This document shows, one piece after another, positions 1 to 10,296 of a DNA stretch of 47,415 nt (position 1 is the stretch's first letter; every line of letters begins with the position of its first letter). The position numbers and the translations under genes are program-made. The stretch is from Smittium mucronatum (Eukaryota; Kickxellomycota; Harpellomycetes; Harpellales; Legeriomycetaceae): positions 1 to 47,415 of the forward strand of contig LSSL01000612.1 in the NCBI GenBank assembly GCA_001953115.1. Direction: 5' to 3'. The notes beneath the pieces were generated by a model. The model was not told the DNA's origin. It made no database searches and worked only from the letters and a program-made list of their open reading frames with translations.

Positions 1-586
1 GCAACGATACGAAAAATCCCGCTATCCCGTACCCCATCAAGACCGACGACGCACTCCCCAAAATCACCGGACTCTTCGCCTTCACCATCCCCCAATACCC
101 TTTACCACCACCACTAACACTTCCAACCGCAATGTCCACAATTCGAACATTGTCGTACACCACCTCGGCCACCCTTATCGCCGTCACAACCACTATCGTT
201 ATCAGCAAATGTTCCTTCATGTTAAATCGGCCCGGATTCAAATTGACGCGTTGCCCAAAGAACCATACTGTTTTGCTCGGCACTACCAGCGCCGCTACAG
301 TTCCCACCACATAGCTCGTCACTTGCACTCCTACTCGTCGCCCCACCCCTCCACTGTATATCCCCAGCTGGGCGTACCCGTACTGTGCGACTACCGTCCC
401 TACCACCGCCATCACCGTGCCAAGTACCCAGAACCGTGCCGTTAAACACGGCATGTCTGGCTCATCCCCAACCCGCACCGTCGATGCCACTATGTCCACT
501 GCACTATTCCTGTTTCTGTTCCCTCTAAACTGGATGATCGTGCGCAGTTTACCCCCTTCGTCCCATCCTTCCTCGTCGCTTTCCAT
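1..586 (-). CDS. Oligopeptide transporter (OPT family, peptide-transport clade), N-terminal 195 residues; continues beyond the window
   Basis: OPT proteins are plasma-membrane, proton-coupled importers of small peptides. The minus strand is open from the ATG at 586-584 to the window edge. An in-frame TAA lies 15 bases upstream of this first ATG, which supports the start. Residues 1-40 are polar and acidic. Residues 41-56 carry the family entry block (DEPDMPCLTARFWVLG), followed by a hydrophobic helix at about 54-75. The clade signature NPG is at 117-119, followed by FNMKEH (121-126) and a hydrophobic run. GYGIAGFF near the edge matches the later OPT helix. The residue after NPG is R, where I expect P. 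Full-length OPTs are about 700-900 residues, so most of the gene is missing. Codons favour G/C in third position (GTG, ACG, GGG), unlike the downstream-facing neighbour. No intron is seen. Family assignment is from remembered motifs and is firm; substrate is unknown. Confidence 0.9.
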   Translation of the reverse strand, partial: MESDEEGWDEGGKLRTIIQFRGNRNRNSAVDIVASTVRVGDEPDMPCLTARFWVLGTVMAVVGTVVAQYGYAQLGIYSGGVGRRVGVQVTSYVVGTVAALVVPSKTVWFFGQRVNLNPGRFNMKEHLLITIVVVTAIRVAEVVYDNVRIVDIAVGSVSGGGKGYWGMVKAKSPVILGSASSVLMGYGIAGFFVSL

Positions 587-1689
587 AACTTTATTCCGCT
601 GTTACGAAAAGATCAACTGCCTTTCTATTTTTTTCCTCCTCCGCCAACAACAACAATATCAATAAAAAATGGATATCAAATTTTTTCTCGTCCACACTTT
701 TCGTTTTTCGAAAAAAAAAAAAGCAAGTACTAGGATTATAACTGTCTAATTCCTTGTGATTACTAAAAACTAGTGTATATAAAAAAAAAAAATCTAGTAT
801 AATTTTTTGTCTTGGTAATTACTATTACTACTAATAAAAAAAAACAGAGGCTTTTAACTATCAAATCTAATATGAAATAAAAACAAGATGCAATAATAAA
901 ACAAGAGAGAGGGGAAAGGGAAAAGATGCAAACCAGTTGATAAATACAACAACAAGTCTTTTTAATTAAAGTTACCCCCAAACTAAAAAAAAAAAATCAA
1001 GTAAAGGTATTCTACTCCCTTCCCCCCCCCTTCCCCGTCCCACAATATTAGGGTGGGGGTTTTTTTTGGTATATTTGCTGATTTTTACTCCTCCATAACC
1101 CAAGTCTCCTCAACCCCCCCTCCCCCCTCCCCCCTCCCCCAATCTCCCCTACTGCCCAAAACACTTTATGATCAGCAAAAGTTTCCAGACTATTAATATA
1201 TCTCTACCTCCTCCCCCCCTCCCACTTCCAATCTCTTACGTTTTGATTGCAGTATTAAGGCATTTTTTTTCTGTTGCTACTTATCGCTACATTTTTCTTT
1301 TTCGAATTCCTGCCATTCTACTTTTGCTGATTTACTGGTGCAAAATAAAGAGAATACAAGAATTAATCTAATAAGGGGGTTATTTGGTTCCTACCCTTCA
1401 ATCTTCCCCACACATTTACACATTAAAAAGGACTTGCAATCTAGAATCTGTAGTCTTAATATTATTTATATTACCCCCCAATCCCAAATCCACAAATGAA
1501 ATCATTTATCTTCAATATAGCCATACACGCTTGCAATATTTATCAAAACGACAATCTGCATTAGTTTTAAAAAAATCTTGAACGGCTGATCACTCTCAAG
1601 AATTCACTCCTTCTCATAGATAAAAAAAAACTAAAAAAAATTCCATTATGAAAATATCTACTAAACTAAATAGCTGAAATAGCAATAAG
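587..1689. other. Intergenic region between two minus-strand genes; OPT upstream region and phosphatase 3' flank
   Basis: No supported gene lies here; the short open frames are low-complexity. The stretch contains A and T homopolymers and several pyrimidine tracts rich in C (1018-1041, 1114-1140, 1209-1225). It must hold the OPT promoter and 5'UTR and the 3'UTR of the phosphatase gene. No clear AATAAA follows the phosphatase stop on its own strand in the first 100 bases. Confidence 0.6.
1114..1140 (-). promoter_or_regulatory. G-quadruplex-forming tract upstream of the OPT gene
   Basis: The plus strand reads C7-T-C6-T-C6-T-C5. On the minus (OPT coding) strand these are four G runs of 5-7 separated by single A loops, which fits the intramolecular G4 consensus with one-base loops. 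It lies about 530 bases upstream of the OPT ATG. Folding and any regulatory role are inference; it could also be a simple mirror-repeat microsatellite. Confidence 0.45.
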
Positions 1690-4215
1690 CTAACATAAAT
1701 ACGAATTAAGCGGAATTGCGTTCTTGTGCGTTTCCATAATTGGAGGTAATGTAGGCGGTAAATACAAACTTTGGCCCAAACCATCATAAATATCACTTTC
1801 CTGAGAAAACTCTTCAAATCCCATCTTGGCGGCTACCACTCGTTCTCTGGTCTTGAAAAAGCTCTCAACTATCGGCCTCACATCGTCTTTTCCCGACAAC
1901 ATTTCCAAAAATCCAAGAAGTTTCAGTAGTTCAGTGTCATCTTTCTCTTCATACCAACTGGTTATGGGAATTCCGTTAGATTGCTGATAGGCAAAAACTT
2001 GTGGTGCATTATCAACAATGACAGTCGATTTCAAATCCCTTCCAAGCACCGTTAAATCCTTAACGTAATTATCTCCCACATATACACACGAGTCTCTAAA
2101 CAGCCGATAGTTTATCAGTTTTCCCGAAGGATCCAATCTATCAAGCAGATTGTCCGCATATACTTGCTGTGACGCAGTAAAAATAACTACTTCAAACTGC
2201 TTGCTGATTTGCTCTAAAAAATATTGGAGGTATGGCCTTGTACGGCAGTACACATCATATACAGCTCCATTGAACTTGACCGAAAATATAAAATCTGGAT
2301 CAGGAATTTTTTCAACACTACAATGTACTAATGTTTCATCAAGATCCAGTACTAGTGTAATTGGGTGTCCATCAGCAGGTTTCGGCGGGAGAACAAATTC
2401 TCTATTCAAATACTCTGGTGGGACTGGAGGGATCATGGCCATGAATCCATATGGATCAAATTCTAGAATTTCCAAGTCCATTCTGCTGCTACTACTGCTA
2501 CTAGTTGATGTTGTTGAAAGGCTAGATACTACCATACCCCCTGAATAATCTATTTGGACTCCATCTTCTGGCTGGATGTCATTCACAATTTCTTCAATCA
2601 ATGGATCCAAGTCCGAATATTCCTCACGAATAATCATTTCATGCCTGCTTGAATCTAATACAACCTCCATAACATGTTGAGGATCTTCCTTATGGTTCGG
2701 AGAAAAAATATCAGGAGTAGCAGGATCATCATCATCTGTTACTGGTGGAAATTCACTGTCCAAATCTTTTGAGGTTAAAATCTTTAACCCTTCTTCATTA
2801 TTGTAATGTAGTGATTCTATATTTATGGTTTTTTTTTGATTATCTGATTTTTAAATAACAAAAGGTATAATGAAATTTACCTGAATTGCTTTTATTTAAA
2901 TGGAATGGCGGAGAGAATATAGCTTTTACGGGGGTCAATGAGACTCTAGTGCTCTTATTTAGTATGTTGATGCTGGAATCGATTTGGTAATTAGACAACT
3001 CGGATTGGTTGATCCGATCTATAAAAACTTGGATTTCCCCTGTTCCTATAATCAGAAAAAAAATAATTTAGAATGAAAATCGTATACGTGAAAAAAGTTG
3101 TGCTGGTTGAAGAATAAAAATGATTACCAATCCTTTCATCTGAATTTTTGGAGAAAGTTGGAGCAGGAGAGCTAATTATATAATTTGATTGATTACTTGC
3201 AGGTTTGAGGGGTTTTTTTTTTATAAACTTGGGACGGGGTGATGAAGTTATAAAAGAATCAGCTAATTTTCGCTTTTGAGGAGGAGATTTTAGAAAGGAA
3301 GCCGTATGCTCTTTTGAAATGGGTTTGTAATTAGGTCCAGCAATAGAATTTGAGCTAACCAAATCGCTTTCAGCTATATAAATTAATTAAAAGTGAAAGA
3401 TTACTTGGGTAAAGTATTAAAAATAAAATTTAATAATCAGCGGACTTGGGGGGGGGGGGATGAGTAATTAAATTTGAATATAGGAAAAAAATTCAAAATT
3501 TAAATTACCTTGAACACTTGATGGAAGTCTAGATTTAGACCTTTCTTCATGCAAGGTGGAGGATGGAATGGGGTTAAAGTGTACTTGGCTCTTAGCAAGG
3601 GCTATTAGAGAAGAAATATTTCCAAAATGATAAATGATAAACGAAATAAACATAAGCATGATACAAAGAGGAAAGGTGTACGTTAGAGATAGGTAAAATG
3701 ATCTGTATCAGACTTATATGTGCAATACCTTTTTTGTGGATAATTTTATTTGTAGCCTTAATAGAAAGAGAATCAGAGCCTAAGGATTTATTTTTAATGG
3801 ATGAATTATTAACAGAATTTTTATTGTTTGAAAATTTTGTAGTAGGATTCTTTTGAGAAATCGATTTGGAGTGAATATTAGTTTTGGAAGAGTTTTTCGA
3901 ATTTTTTTGAGGGGATGATAGTATTGAATCTTGCTTTGAAACAGGGTTATGAACAATCTTTTGATATGAAGTAGACAGAGTCTTTGGTCTTCTTGGTTGA
4001 GGGTCAGAGCGATGGGGTGCATTATGGGATAAGCTTTTCCGTGAAACTCTGGTGGGAGGCCTGATACGGGAGCGATTAGAATATTTATTAGGGATATCAG
4101 AGTGGTTTGAGTGAGTGCTAGAAGAATTTAAATCTTTCATTCTTAGTCTAGCTGAGGTCCTCAAGCTACCAGAGCACATTAAACTAGAATCAGCATTTTT
4201 AGATCTTAGCAACAT
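1690..4215 (-). CDS. CTDSPL2: CTDSPL2-like protein serine phosphatase (FCP1/SCP, HAD superfamily), five exons
   Basis: This is a predicted nuclear phosphatase of the RNA polymerase II CTD-phosphatase-like family. Inferred exons on the minus strand are 4215-3729, 3601-3509, 3373-3128, 3045-2881 and 2816-1690, giving 705 residues. All four introns are GT-AG, phase 1, and end in ATAG. The first ATG follows an in-frame TAA 30 bases upstream. Residues 1 to about 350 are basic and S/T/P-rich, with nuclear-signal-like runs (PPQKRKL, KFIKKKPLK). Exon 4 carries VKAIFSPPF, resembling the IFSP motif of CTDSPL2. The block EFDPYGF...PP...LNREF...LPPKP precedes the catalytic domain, as in CTDSPL2. The nucleophile motif DLDETLVHCS begins at residue 488 (D488 and D490). 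Later conserved parts are FTASQQVYAD, LFRDSCV, the VDNAP loop and NGIPITSW. A C-terminal tail of about 45 residues is unassigned. The last intron could instead end at 2844, adding nine residues. Confidence 0.92.
2817..2880 (-). other. Intron 4 of the CTDSPL2-like gene, two possible acceptors
   Basis: The donor GTAAAT at 2880 is clear. Acceptors at 2817 (AAATATAG, 64-base intron) and at 2844 (AAATCAG, 37-base intron) both keep phase 1. I prefer 2817 because the other three introns also end in ATAG. Reading through is excluded by an in-frame stop or frameshift. Confidence 0.7.
3046..3127 (-). other. Intron 3 of the CTDSPL2-like gene (82 bases)
   Basis: Donor ATTG|GTAATC, acceptor GATTATAG. The split codon rebuilds GGA between DERI and TGEIQ. 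Without removal the frame runs into poor low-complexity sequence. Confidence 0.85.
3374..3508 (-). other. Intron 2 of the CTDSPL2-like gene (135 bases) with a 12-base homopolymer
   Basis: Donor CAAG|GTAATT, acceptor TTATATAG; the split codon is GCT. A run of 12 G at 3448-3459 on the plus strand is C12 in the pre-mRNA. Confidence 0.85.
3602..3728 (-). other. Intron 1 of the CTDSPL2-like gene (127 bases)
   Basis: Donor AAAAG|GTATTG, acceptor CTCTAATAG; the split codon GCC joins IIHKK to LAKSQ. Phase 1, as in the other three. Confidence 0.85.
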
Positions 4216-5062
4216 GCTTTGAATGGAGGGCTTGAAGTATAGTTAATTATGGAGTCTGATAAGATATAACTGATATTACAAAATATTCTTTAAAAAATAG
4301 AAACAACACGTAAAAAAGAGGACATAGAACAGGGATCGAATCCTTGGATATTTTATAAAAGAATTATAGACAGCATATCCCGCGTAGGTTGTTTTAGGCT
4401 ATTCATTTCGCGACAGTTCCCCAATAAAATTACCGAAAACAAAACAGCCAAATAGAAGCATTATATCATATTTTCTGCATATTAAGTAAATATAACCAAT
4501 TTAGTTTAGCCATAAAGAAAAGTTTGCCTATTAACAGCGCCAGGGATGATAGATAAAATTGGCATTTGTCTATTGTGTAAATATGATCATTTTTCAAAAA
4601 CACACAATTATAATTGGATAATTATACCGGTCATCCAGTAATTAGTAAAATATTTAGAGGTGTGGACATCGAAGAAATAAACCCTGAAAAGATTAAGGGC
4701 TGACTCTATTTGTCAACATCCAATATATGGCCTATGTTTTTTTATTACCATTTGTTTAAATGCATTCCAACCAATGGCTGTATTTAAAATACTCCATCTC
4801 CTAATTAGTAAGGGTTGTTTTTTTTCAATGACACCCAAATATCAATTCTGATAGTTTTACAACATATCACACACACGAAAATTATAAATGTCGAATTATT
4901 ATTCAAGGAAACCGCACTATTACGAAGCTGTGTGTATCAATATTCATTGGATAAAAAAATGCTTTATTTGTCACACATCTGAATTTTCAAATAATTTAAA
5001 CGTCACGTAGAAGCAGAAAAAAATATGTTTGTTAATTTATTTACAAAGTGAGCTATATTTTA
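4216..5062. other. 5' flank of the phosphatase gene; no gene seen
   Basis: AT-rich sequence with no open frame worth reporting. It should include the phosphatase promoter. Composition falls from exon-like to desert-like across this stretch, so the gene/desert boundary is here. Confidence 0.5.
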
Positions 5063-5077
5063 CTAAAAAGGAGCTTT
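5063..5077. repeat. Left target-site duplication of the 27-bp insertion
   Basis: The 15-mer ctaaaaaggagcttt is repeated at 5105-5119 with one G/A difference. Confidence 0.7.
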
Positions 5078-5104
5078 TTTCTTTTGTATCACGGAATTTT
5101 ATTG
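5078..5104 (-). mobile_element. Extremely 5'-truncated retroposon insertion with 15-bp target-site duplication
   Basis: Bases 5082-5104 are identical over 23 bases to the 3' end of the 626-bp retroposon (35127-35149). On the minus strand both read CAATAAAATTCCGTGATAC followed by an A-rich tail. Here the fragment is bracketed by ctaaaaaggagcttt (5063-5077) and ctaaaaaggaacttt (5105-5119), matching at 14 of 15 positions. This is the signature of target-primed reverse transcription aborted almost at once. Homology and duplication are seen directly; the mechanism is inferred. Confidence 0.75.
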
Positions 5105-5119
5105 CTAAAAAGGAACTTT
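5105..5119. repeat. Right target-site duplication of the 27-bp insertion
   Basis: The 15-mer ctaaaaaggaacttt is the partner of 5063-5077. It begins exactly where identity to the retroposon 3' end stops. Confidence 0.7.
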
Positions 5120-5342
5120 GTAGTTTTAAAAGAACGACAAACAGAATCACATCTATAATTTTTTAGTCGAGATTAATGCAGTTTTGGCTTTTGGTTTAGA
5201 CGAGATAAACTTCAATAGGTTAAATAGCTGAGCTAGAAGTAGGGTTTTCTAAATTACCAAAAGTCGTAGATATTAGTGAATCTAATTCAAAAGGAGTTGA
5301 GATGGGAAATATACATGTAAATCAGCAGGAGATGGTTCTACA

Positions 5343-5581
5343 GGCTCAATTCTATTGAAATTAATACTGATGATTCACAAATCGCTAAAATACGACTCAA
5401 ACATCTTTCCTTTCAGGGCCCAACTTTTGCCGAATGCTCCTATTTTTGTCCTATCAATTATGTCTCGACGATCAACCGAACAAAACCAATTGTATTTCAA
5501 ATTCGCAAAGAATGCTATATTGATTGTCTTGTACATATTGACGTAGTACGATCGAAATATGTGAACGACAACTTTAAACAT
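5343..5581 (-). pseudogene. IS630/Tc1-type transposase fragment (DDE_3-like), decayed
   Basis: A 68-codon frame starts at an ATG at 5581 and ends at 5375. It contains the block SVDRRDIIDRTKIGAFGKSW followed by ALKG. I read this as the family's first catalytic region (VDES...DRRT...GR.WA..G); the D is at about residue 37 (5473-5471), and the usual E after it is now R. After a stop, SVLISIELSL (5369-5343) resembles the following SVLPAISxDG strand. The rest of the transposase is not readable. No inverted repeats were found around it. The assignment rests on pattern memory and is moderate; it could be another DDE transposase. Confidence 0.5.
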
Positions 5582-8500
5582 CTAGCCATTCAAATCAAAA
5601 TAGAGTTGTGTGAATTCTTTTTGTGGATAATTTATTGACTTTAATGAAATTATAAGATACATTTAAAAATGCCGAGCATTATCTAAGTCCAAGAGAATGA
5701 AGAAACCCCAATATATCAACCCAATTATTTATCGCAAAAAATATGTTGCTGAGTTCAGACTGTCGTTCTAATTTAAGAGCATTATGGAATTCGTTTTTTT
5801 TTCTCTAGTTTTATTAATAGCTTTATATTCTCACGGGAACTTGATTTATTAATATTAACCATGTTTTTTCACACTCTTAATTTATAGGAGAATCTATAAC
5901 TTTTCAAGTATTGTTTTTTTTTTTTTTTTTTTCAAGTTTATATTGCCAAAGCACACATACTGATTTAGGAATCTGAAATCGTTATTAGAGTTTTAGTTAT
6001 TTTTATAATTTCAGGTAAAATAATTTTAAAAGAGGAATCAGCATCTCATTTAAAATTCTATTTTTATCTTGTGTTTCAAAAAAATTGGCTATATATATGT
6101 ATGTATATTTAAATCAATTTTATTAGATAATTCTTTTCAGCCAATCTCCAAAAAATTATCAATCCTACTACAGAAAATCCTCTTCAGCAAAAATCCATTT
6201 TGAAAAAAAATCTTTTTTCATCAAGACCTGTTATAATTTATATTTACCACTTTTCCCAAGTTTGAACCATATCAAAGGGTGTTTTTTCATTATATTTTAA
6301 TGGCGATAATAGTATAAACGCCTTCCATTTTATAACAAATTTAATTCACTTTTTATATAATATATCTTTTGGTTTTAGAATACAATTTTAAGCTTAAAGT
6401 GTACTATTAACATGACTAATATTTAAATATTCAATAAGTTATGCCGTTTTTAAGGCTGGTCTTTTTAATCCAACCTTCAAAAGCTAAAATTTGACCCATG
6501 TCTATCTCTGAGCTTTACTTTATTTTTTCTAACCTGATATTTGTGTGATTCTATGAAATCGTTCTTACTCTTTTCGAAAACTATTTTAAACCCCAATTTT
6601 ACCATTTTTCTAGAAACGAAATTTGTATTTAAATGCCCTAAAATGTAAAAAAAGTTATAAAACTATACGATTTAACTCTTTATTAAATTTCGGTGGTATT
6701 TCTGAAAATCCTATTATCGCCAAAGCTTATATCATTTAAACTTTTAGTTCAAAGATTCTGAATTTTAACTCCGTAAATGCTTTGAAATCATTTTTTCTGT
6801 GTAAGCAAAAGCTTGGGTAAATTTATTTATTTATTTGTTTATTTATTTATTATAAATTCTCATCTTTTAACGATCTTTTAAAATTTCCGACGTTTGGGCG
6901 GCATTTTTAAATTTTAAATAGACAATTTATCTCAAGTTTAAATCATAAATAACGTAGGAAAAATGATTTTATAAACTCAATGGGTATAGTTTATTTTAAA
7001 TTGGAAAAAGAGTCATAAGAATATTTGGAATACCTAATTTTTTTATAAAGAGTATTCCTAATATCGCTCAATATTTTTCTTAAATTTACTGAGTCTAAAA
7101 ATATGTTTAGCTCGTTATTTCAAATAATTATGAAATTTTATATTCTTACATTCTATAGTATACAATTTTCCGTTAAAAGATGATCCCCAAAAAGACATTT
7201 TTCGTTCTGGGGTTGATTTCTCCAAACCAAATTTAGATTAATTAATTTTCATTTATTATTTTTATCACAATTATAAAAAATTATTTTAATATTTACCCAG
7301 TTTATGGAAATAAATACTGGGTTTGATTTTTAAATAATTTTAAATACAGCATATCTGTGTTAGTGTTTAATACAGAGAAAAAAGTTCAATATCGGGGAAA
7401 GAATATTAATATTTTATTCTTTCCATAAAATCCATTTAGTAGTTGGAAATAAATTATTTATTAAATAAAATGGAAAGTGATTAAAAATTCTAGGACATTT
7501 TTTCTTTGTTTAAATAAATACAAGATTAGCCATAAAAGAAAATAAAAATGGTAGTAATAGGAAAGCCATAATATAAAACATTTATTTTTAATAAAAATGT
7601 TGAAATTTCATCTTGTTCTATATTTTTTTTTCTTTACCTTGAAGAAGTCATAAAAATATCATAACTCCAGAATTAAAATTTACTATTCTTATATATTATA
7701 TTTTATCACTTGAAAGACTTTATTCTATCACCAAAAATATATCATTAGATATCTGCACTTAACTTGAATGCTCAGAATCCATAAAATTATTTTTAAAATT
7801 TAATCATAGTCAAAAGGAAAGGGGTTTAAGAATTTTTTAATAGTAAATTTAGATTAAAAATATCTACGACCCTTTTTTTCATTTAAAAATTATAATTAAT
7901 TCTCAATTTAATATCTACAATATTTACAGTATATTTAAAAGAGGTTATAAGAAAATCTTCTATTTTACTAATTTCATCACCTAATTTTATTTTTACTTAT
8001 AATTTTTTATAATTTATTTGCAAAATTTAATTGGGGATTCAGTAAATAAAATAAAGTGAGAATTACTTTTAAAAAAAAAAACTCTCAATAACTTTATATA
8101 GATTTGTTATATTTGATATTTGATATTTAATTATTTCTTTTTTCGAAAAACCTTTATTATTTTCTTCTTAGCAGATGTTATATTTCTTGTATTAAATTAG
8201 GTGATATGGTATAAAGTAAATAAAGTTTTCTAAAGAAAATAATAGAGGAATAAACTTTAATATTATTTTCAGTTTCTAGTTTTTTTTTTGTCTTAAATTT
8301 TTAAGTTTGAAATGATTTATTTAAATTAAAGCCTATATATTCTTTTCACCGTAATTCTCACCAATATAATTATTTCACGTAATTTAGTCTCTTCTGAGAA
8401 TGATTTCTCATTTAAATTATTTTTAATTATAAGAATGAAAAATCTACAAAAAAATTATATAATATAGCTTATTGTATACTTATTGGATTAGATCAGCTTT

Positions 8501-9161
8501 TTTTTTTAATTCAAAAGTAAAAGCAGCCCTCTAATAAAAAATTTCAAATTAACAGAAGCCTTAATATTGAATCCATTTAATTATAATGTATTTTTTTTTT
8601 TCATTTCTGATTACATTTATTTTGATAAATACCGATTATTTTTTTGATAAAATTTTGCAAAAATCCTTTTATTACCTCCAAAACCATACAATTTTTTAAT
8701 GGTGTACATAAAAATGAAAATAATTCAGACTTGGAAAACCTATATATATTAAAATTCAAAAATAAGGTTTGGATTTTAAATACCGATTCTATTTATAAAA
8801 AATGGTGTATAATTTCCCAAATAAATGATTTATCTATTGAAATTTTACCATTACCATAATTTTTAAATATTTCTAAATTAGATAATTCATAATAATTCAT
8901 AATTTTAAAATAAAATTTTATTTTATTTTAGGAGTTATGAAATTCGACATCTTTTCATAATTTTCAAAAAAATTAAAAATTAAAAAAAAAATCTTTTATA
9001 GCTTTAAATAAAACCATGTATCATAAAAAATCGGCATTTTTTAATGGTTTTATAATATATTATGATTAATTGAAGAGCATAAAGAATATTTTTAGAAATA
9101 TCAACTGGTTTGGATAAAATAATACCCAAAATTAAAAAAATTATTAAGGTATCCCTCAATT
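5582..9161. other. AT-rich desert, no gene seen
   Basis: No frame over 60 codons with coding character. It contains a T19 run (5914-5932), an (ATTT)n microsatellite (6821-6851) and a 20-base perfect AT palindrome (8906-8925) of the kind expected by chance at this composition. A 71-codon frame at 8644-8859 is unrecognised. Confidence 0.5.
6821..6851. repeat. (ATTT)n microsatellite
   Basis: About eight tetramer units with one G interruption. Confidence 0.8.
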
Positions 9162-9222
9162 AAAATGTGTTTGAAATTCACAATTTTTATAATTGGAAAT
9201 TTCTTAATTTCAAACACGTTTT
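9162..9222. repeat. Long hairpin (17-base arms, one mismatch)
   Basis: AAAATGTGTTTGAAATT at 9162-9178 pairs with AATTTCAAACACGTTTT at 9206-9222 at 16 of 17 positions across a 27-base loop. It is less AT-monotonous than chance palindromes nearby. It could be a small foldback relic; no function is shown. Confidence 0.45.
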
Positions 9223-9813
9223 TATTTAGTGGGGTTCTTATTTTCACGGAATGAATTTTCCAAAATATTTCTAATATTTCCATTAAAATATTTTTAAGCT
9301 TTCAATTTAATGCGATTAAATAGTTTTATAATTTTTTTAAAAAAACATTAAAACTATTCGGTCAAATAAAGAATATTCTATATAATTTTTCTTTATTCAT
9401 TAACTTTATTTTTTTGAAGTGTAAAAGAGAGAAATAACCTCAAATAACAGAAACCAGTTTTCAATTTTCAAAAATATACAGGTATTGGATGTGGTGAGCG
9501 TCAGTTGGAGTGAATATAAACTAAAAAAAAGGGGGTTATAGTGATACTATATGAGTTTTATATTTAAAAAATCTTATATTGTAAGAGATAATTGAATAAT
9601 ATCAAAAATCAGAACTAAAAAAAATTTCTACATAAGATCTAATATCATATTTTTATACAGTTTATGCTGAAAAGATGGATAAATTTCGGCTATAAAAAAA
9701 CTCAGCAACTAAAAAAGTAGAAATAAGAAAAATCAAGTTATTTTACGAAGAACTAAAACAAAATTATAAGATGATAAAGATTTCATCATTAAAAAATCTA
9801 ACTTTTGTTTAAT

Positions 9814-9969
9814 GATTTTTTAAATAGAGAATTGTTTCATAATATGCGATTTTCATGGGAAGATGCCAGTGTAGATTATGAGACATCAAAAAAAAATACT
9901 TATGAAATAATTAGAAAAATTTATGACGAATGTATATTTTCTATTTCAAATATTAAAAGAAAATTTTAA
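9814..9969 (+). pseudogene. Coding-like relic, unrecognised (possible transposase N-terminus)
   Basis: A 51-codon open stretch ends in TAA, with an internal ATG at 9844. Its composition is protein-like (MRFSWEDASVDYETSKKNTY, then EIIRKIYDECIF), unlike the K/N/F/I monotony around it. The spacing faintly recalls the region before the DDE domain in Merlin/ISXO2-type transposases, but I cannot confirm that. It may simply be chance. Confidence 0.25.
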
Positions 9970-10268
9970 CCTTTTTTTTATTTAAATATTGTTTTTTTAT
10001 GAAACATGTATTAGTTGCAAAATAATTTCAAAAAAACGTTTATTTCGGTCAATGAAAAGTATACTTCTGTTATCAAGGAATCGAAATAAATTTTAACCAA
10101 TAAGTTGGTTGATATTTGAACGTTTTAATAAAAAAACCAAACTCATTTTTTTTATAACTATGCAACTTCTAAGCCCTTAAAAGTGGTTAATACAAAAAAT
10201 CTCACTGCGATATTGAGGTCATCAAAAAAAAAAATCTATATTTAATTTACTTATCCCGAAAGTTTTTT

Positions 10269-10296
10269 GTGTTTGTGTTTGTGTCTGTGTCTGTGT
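10269..10296 (+). repeat. (GTGTYT)n microsatellite
   Basis: Hexamer units GTGTTT then GTGTCT, about 4.7 copies. Confidence 0.8.

Noticed and set aside
222..449. 75-codon minus-strand frame and plus-strand frames at 132-665
   Set aside because: They are shadows of the OPT gene, which runs in a different minus-strand frame and off the window edge without a stop.
2150..2548. 132-codon plus-strand frame
   Set aside because: Antisense shadow of the phosphatase catalytic exon.
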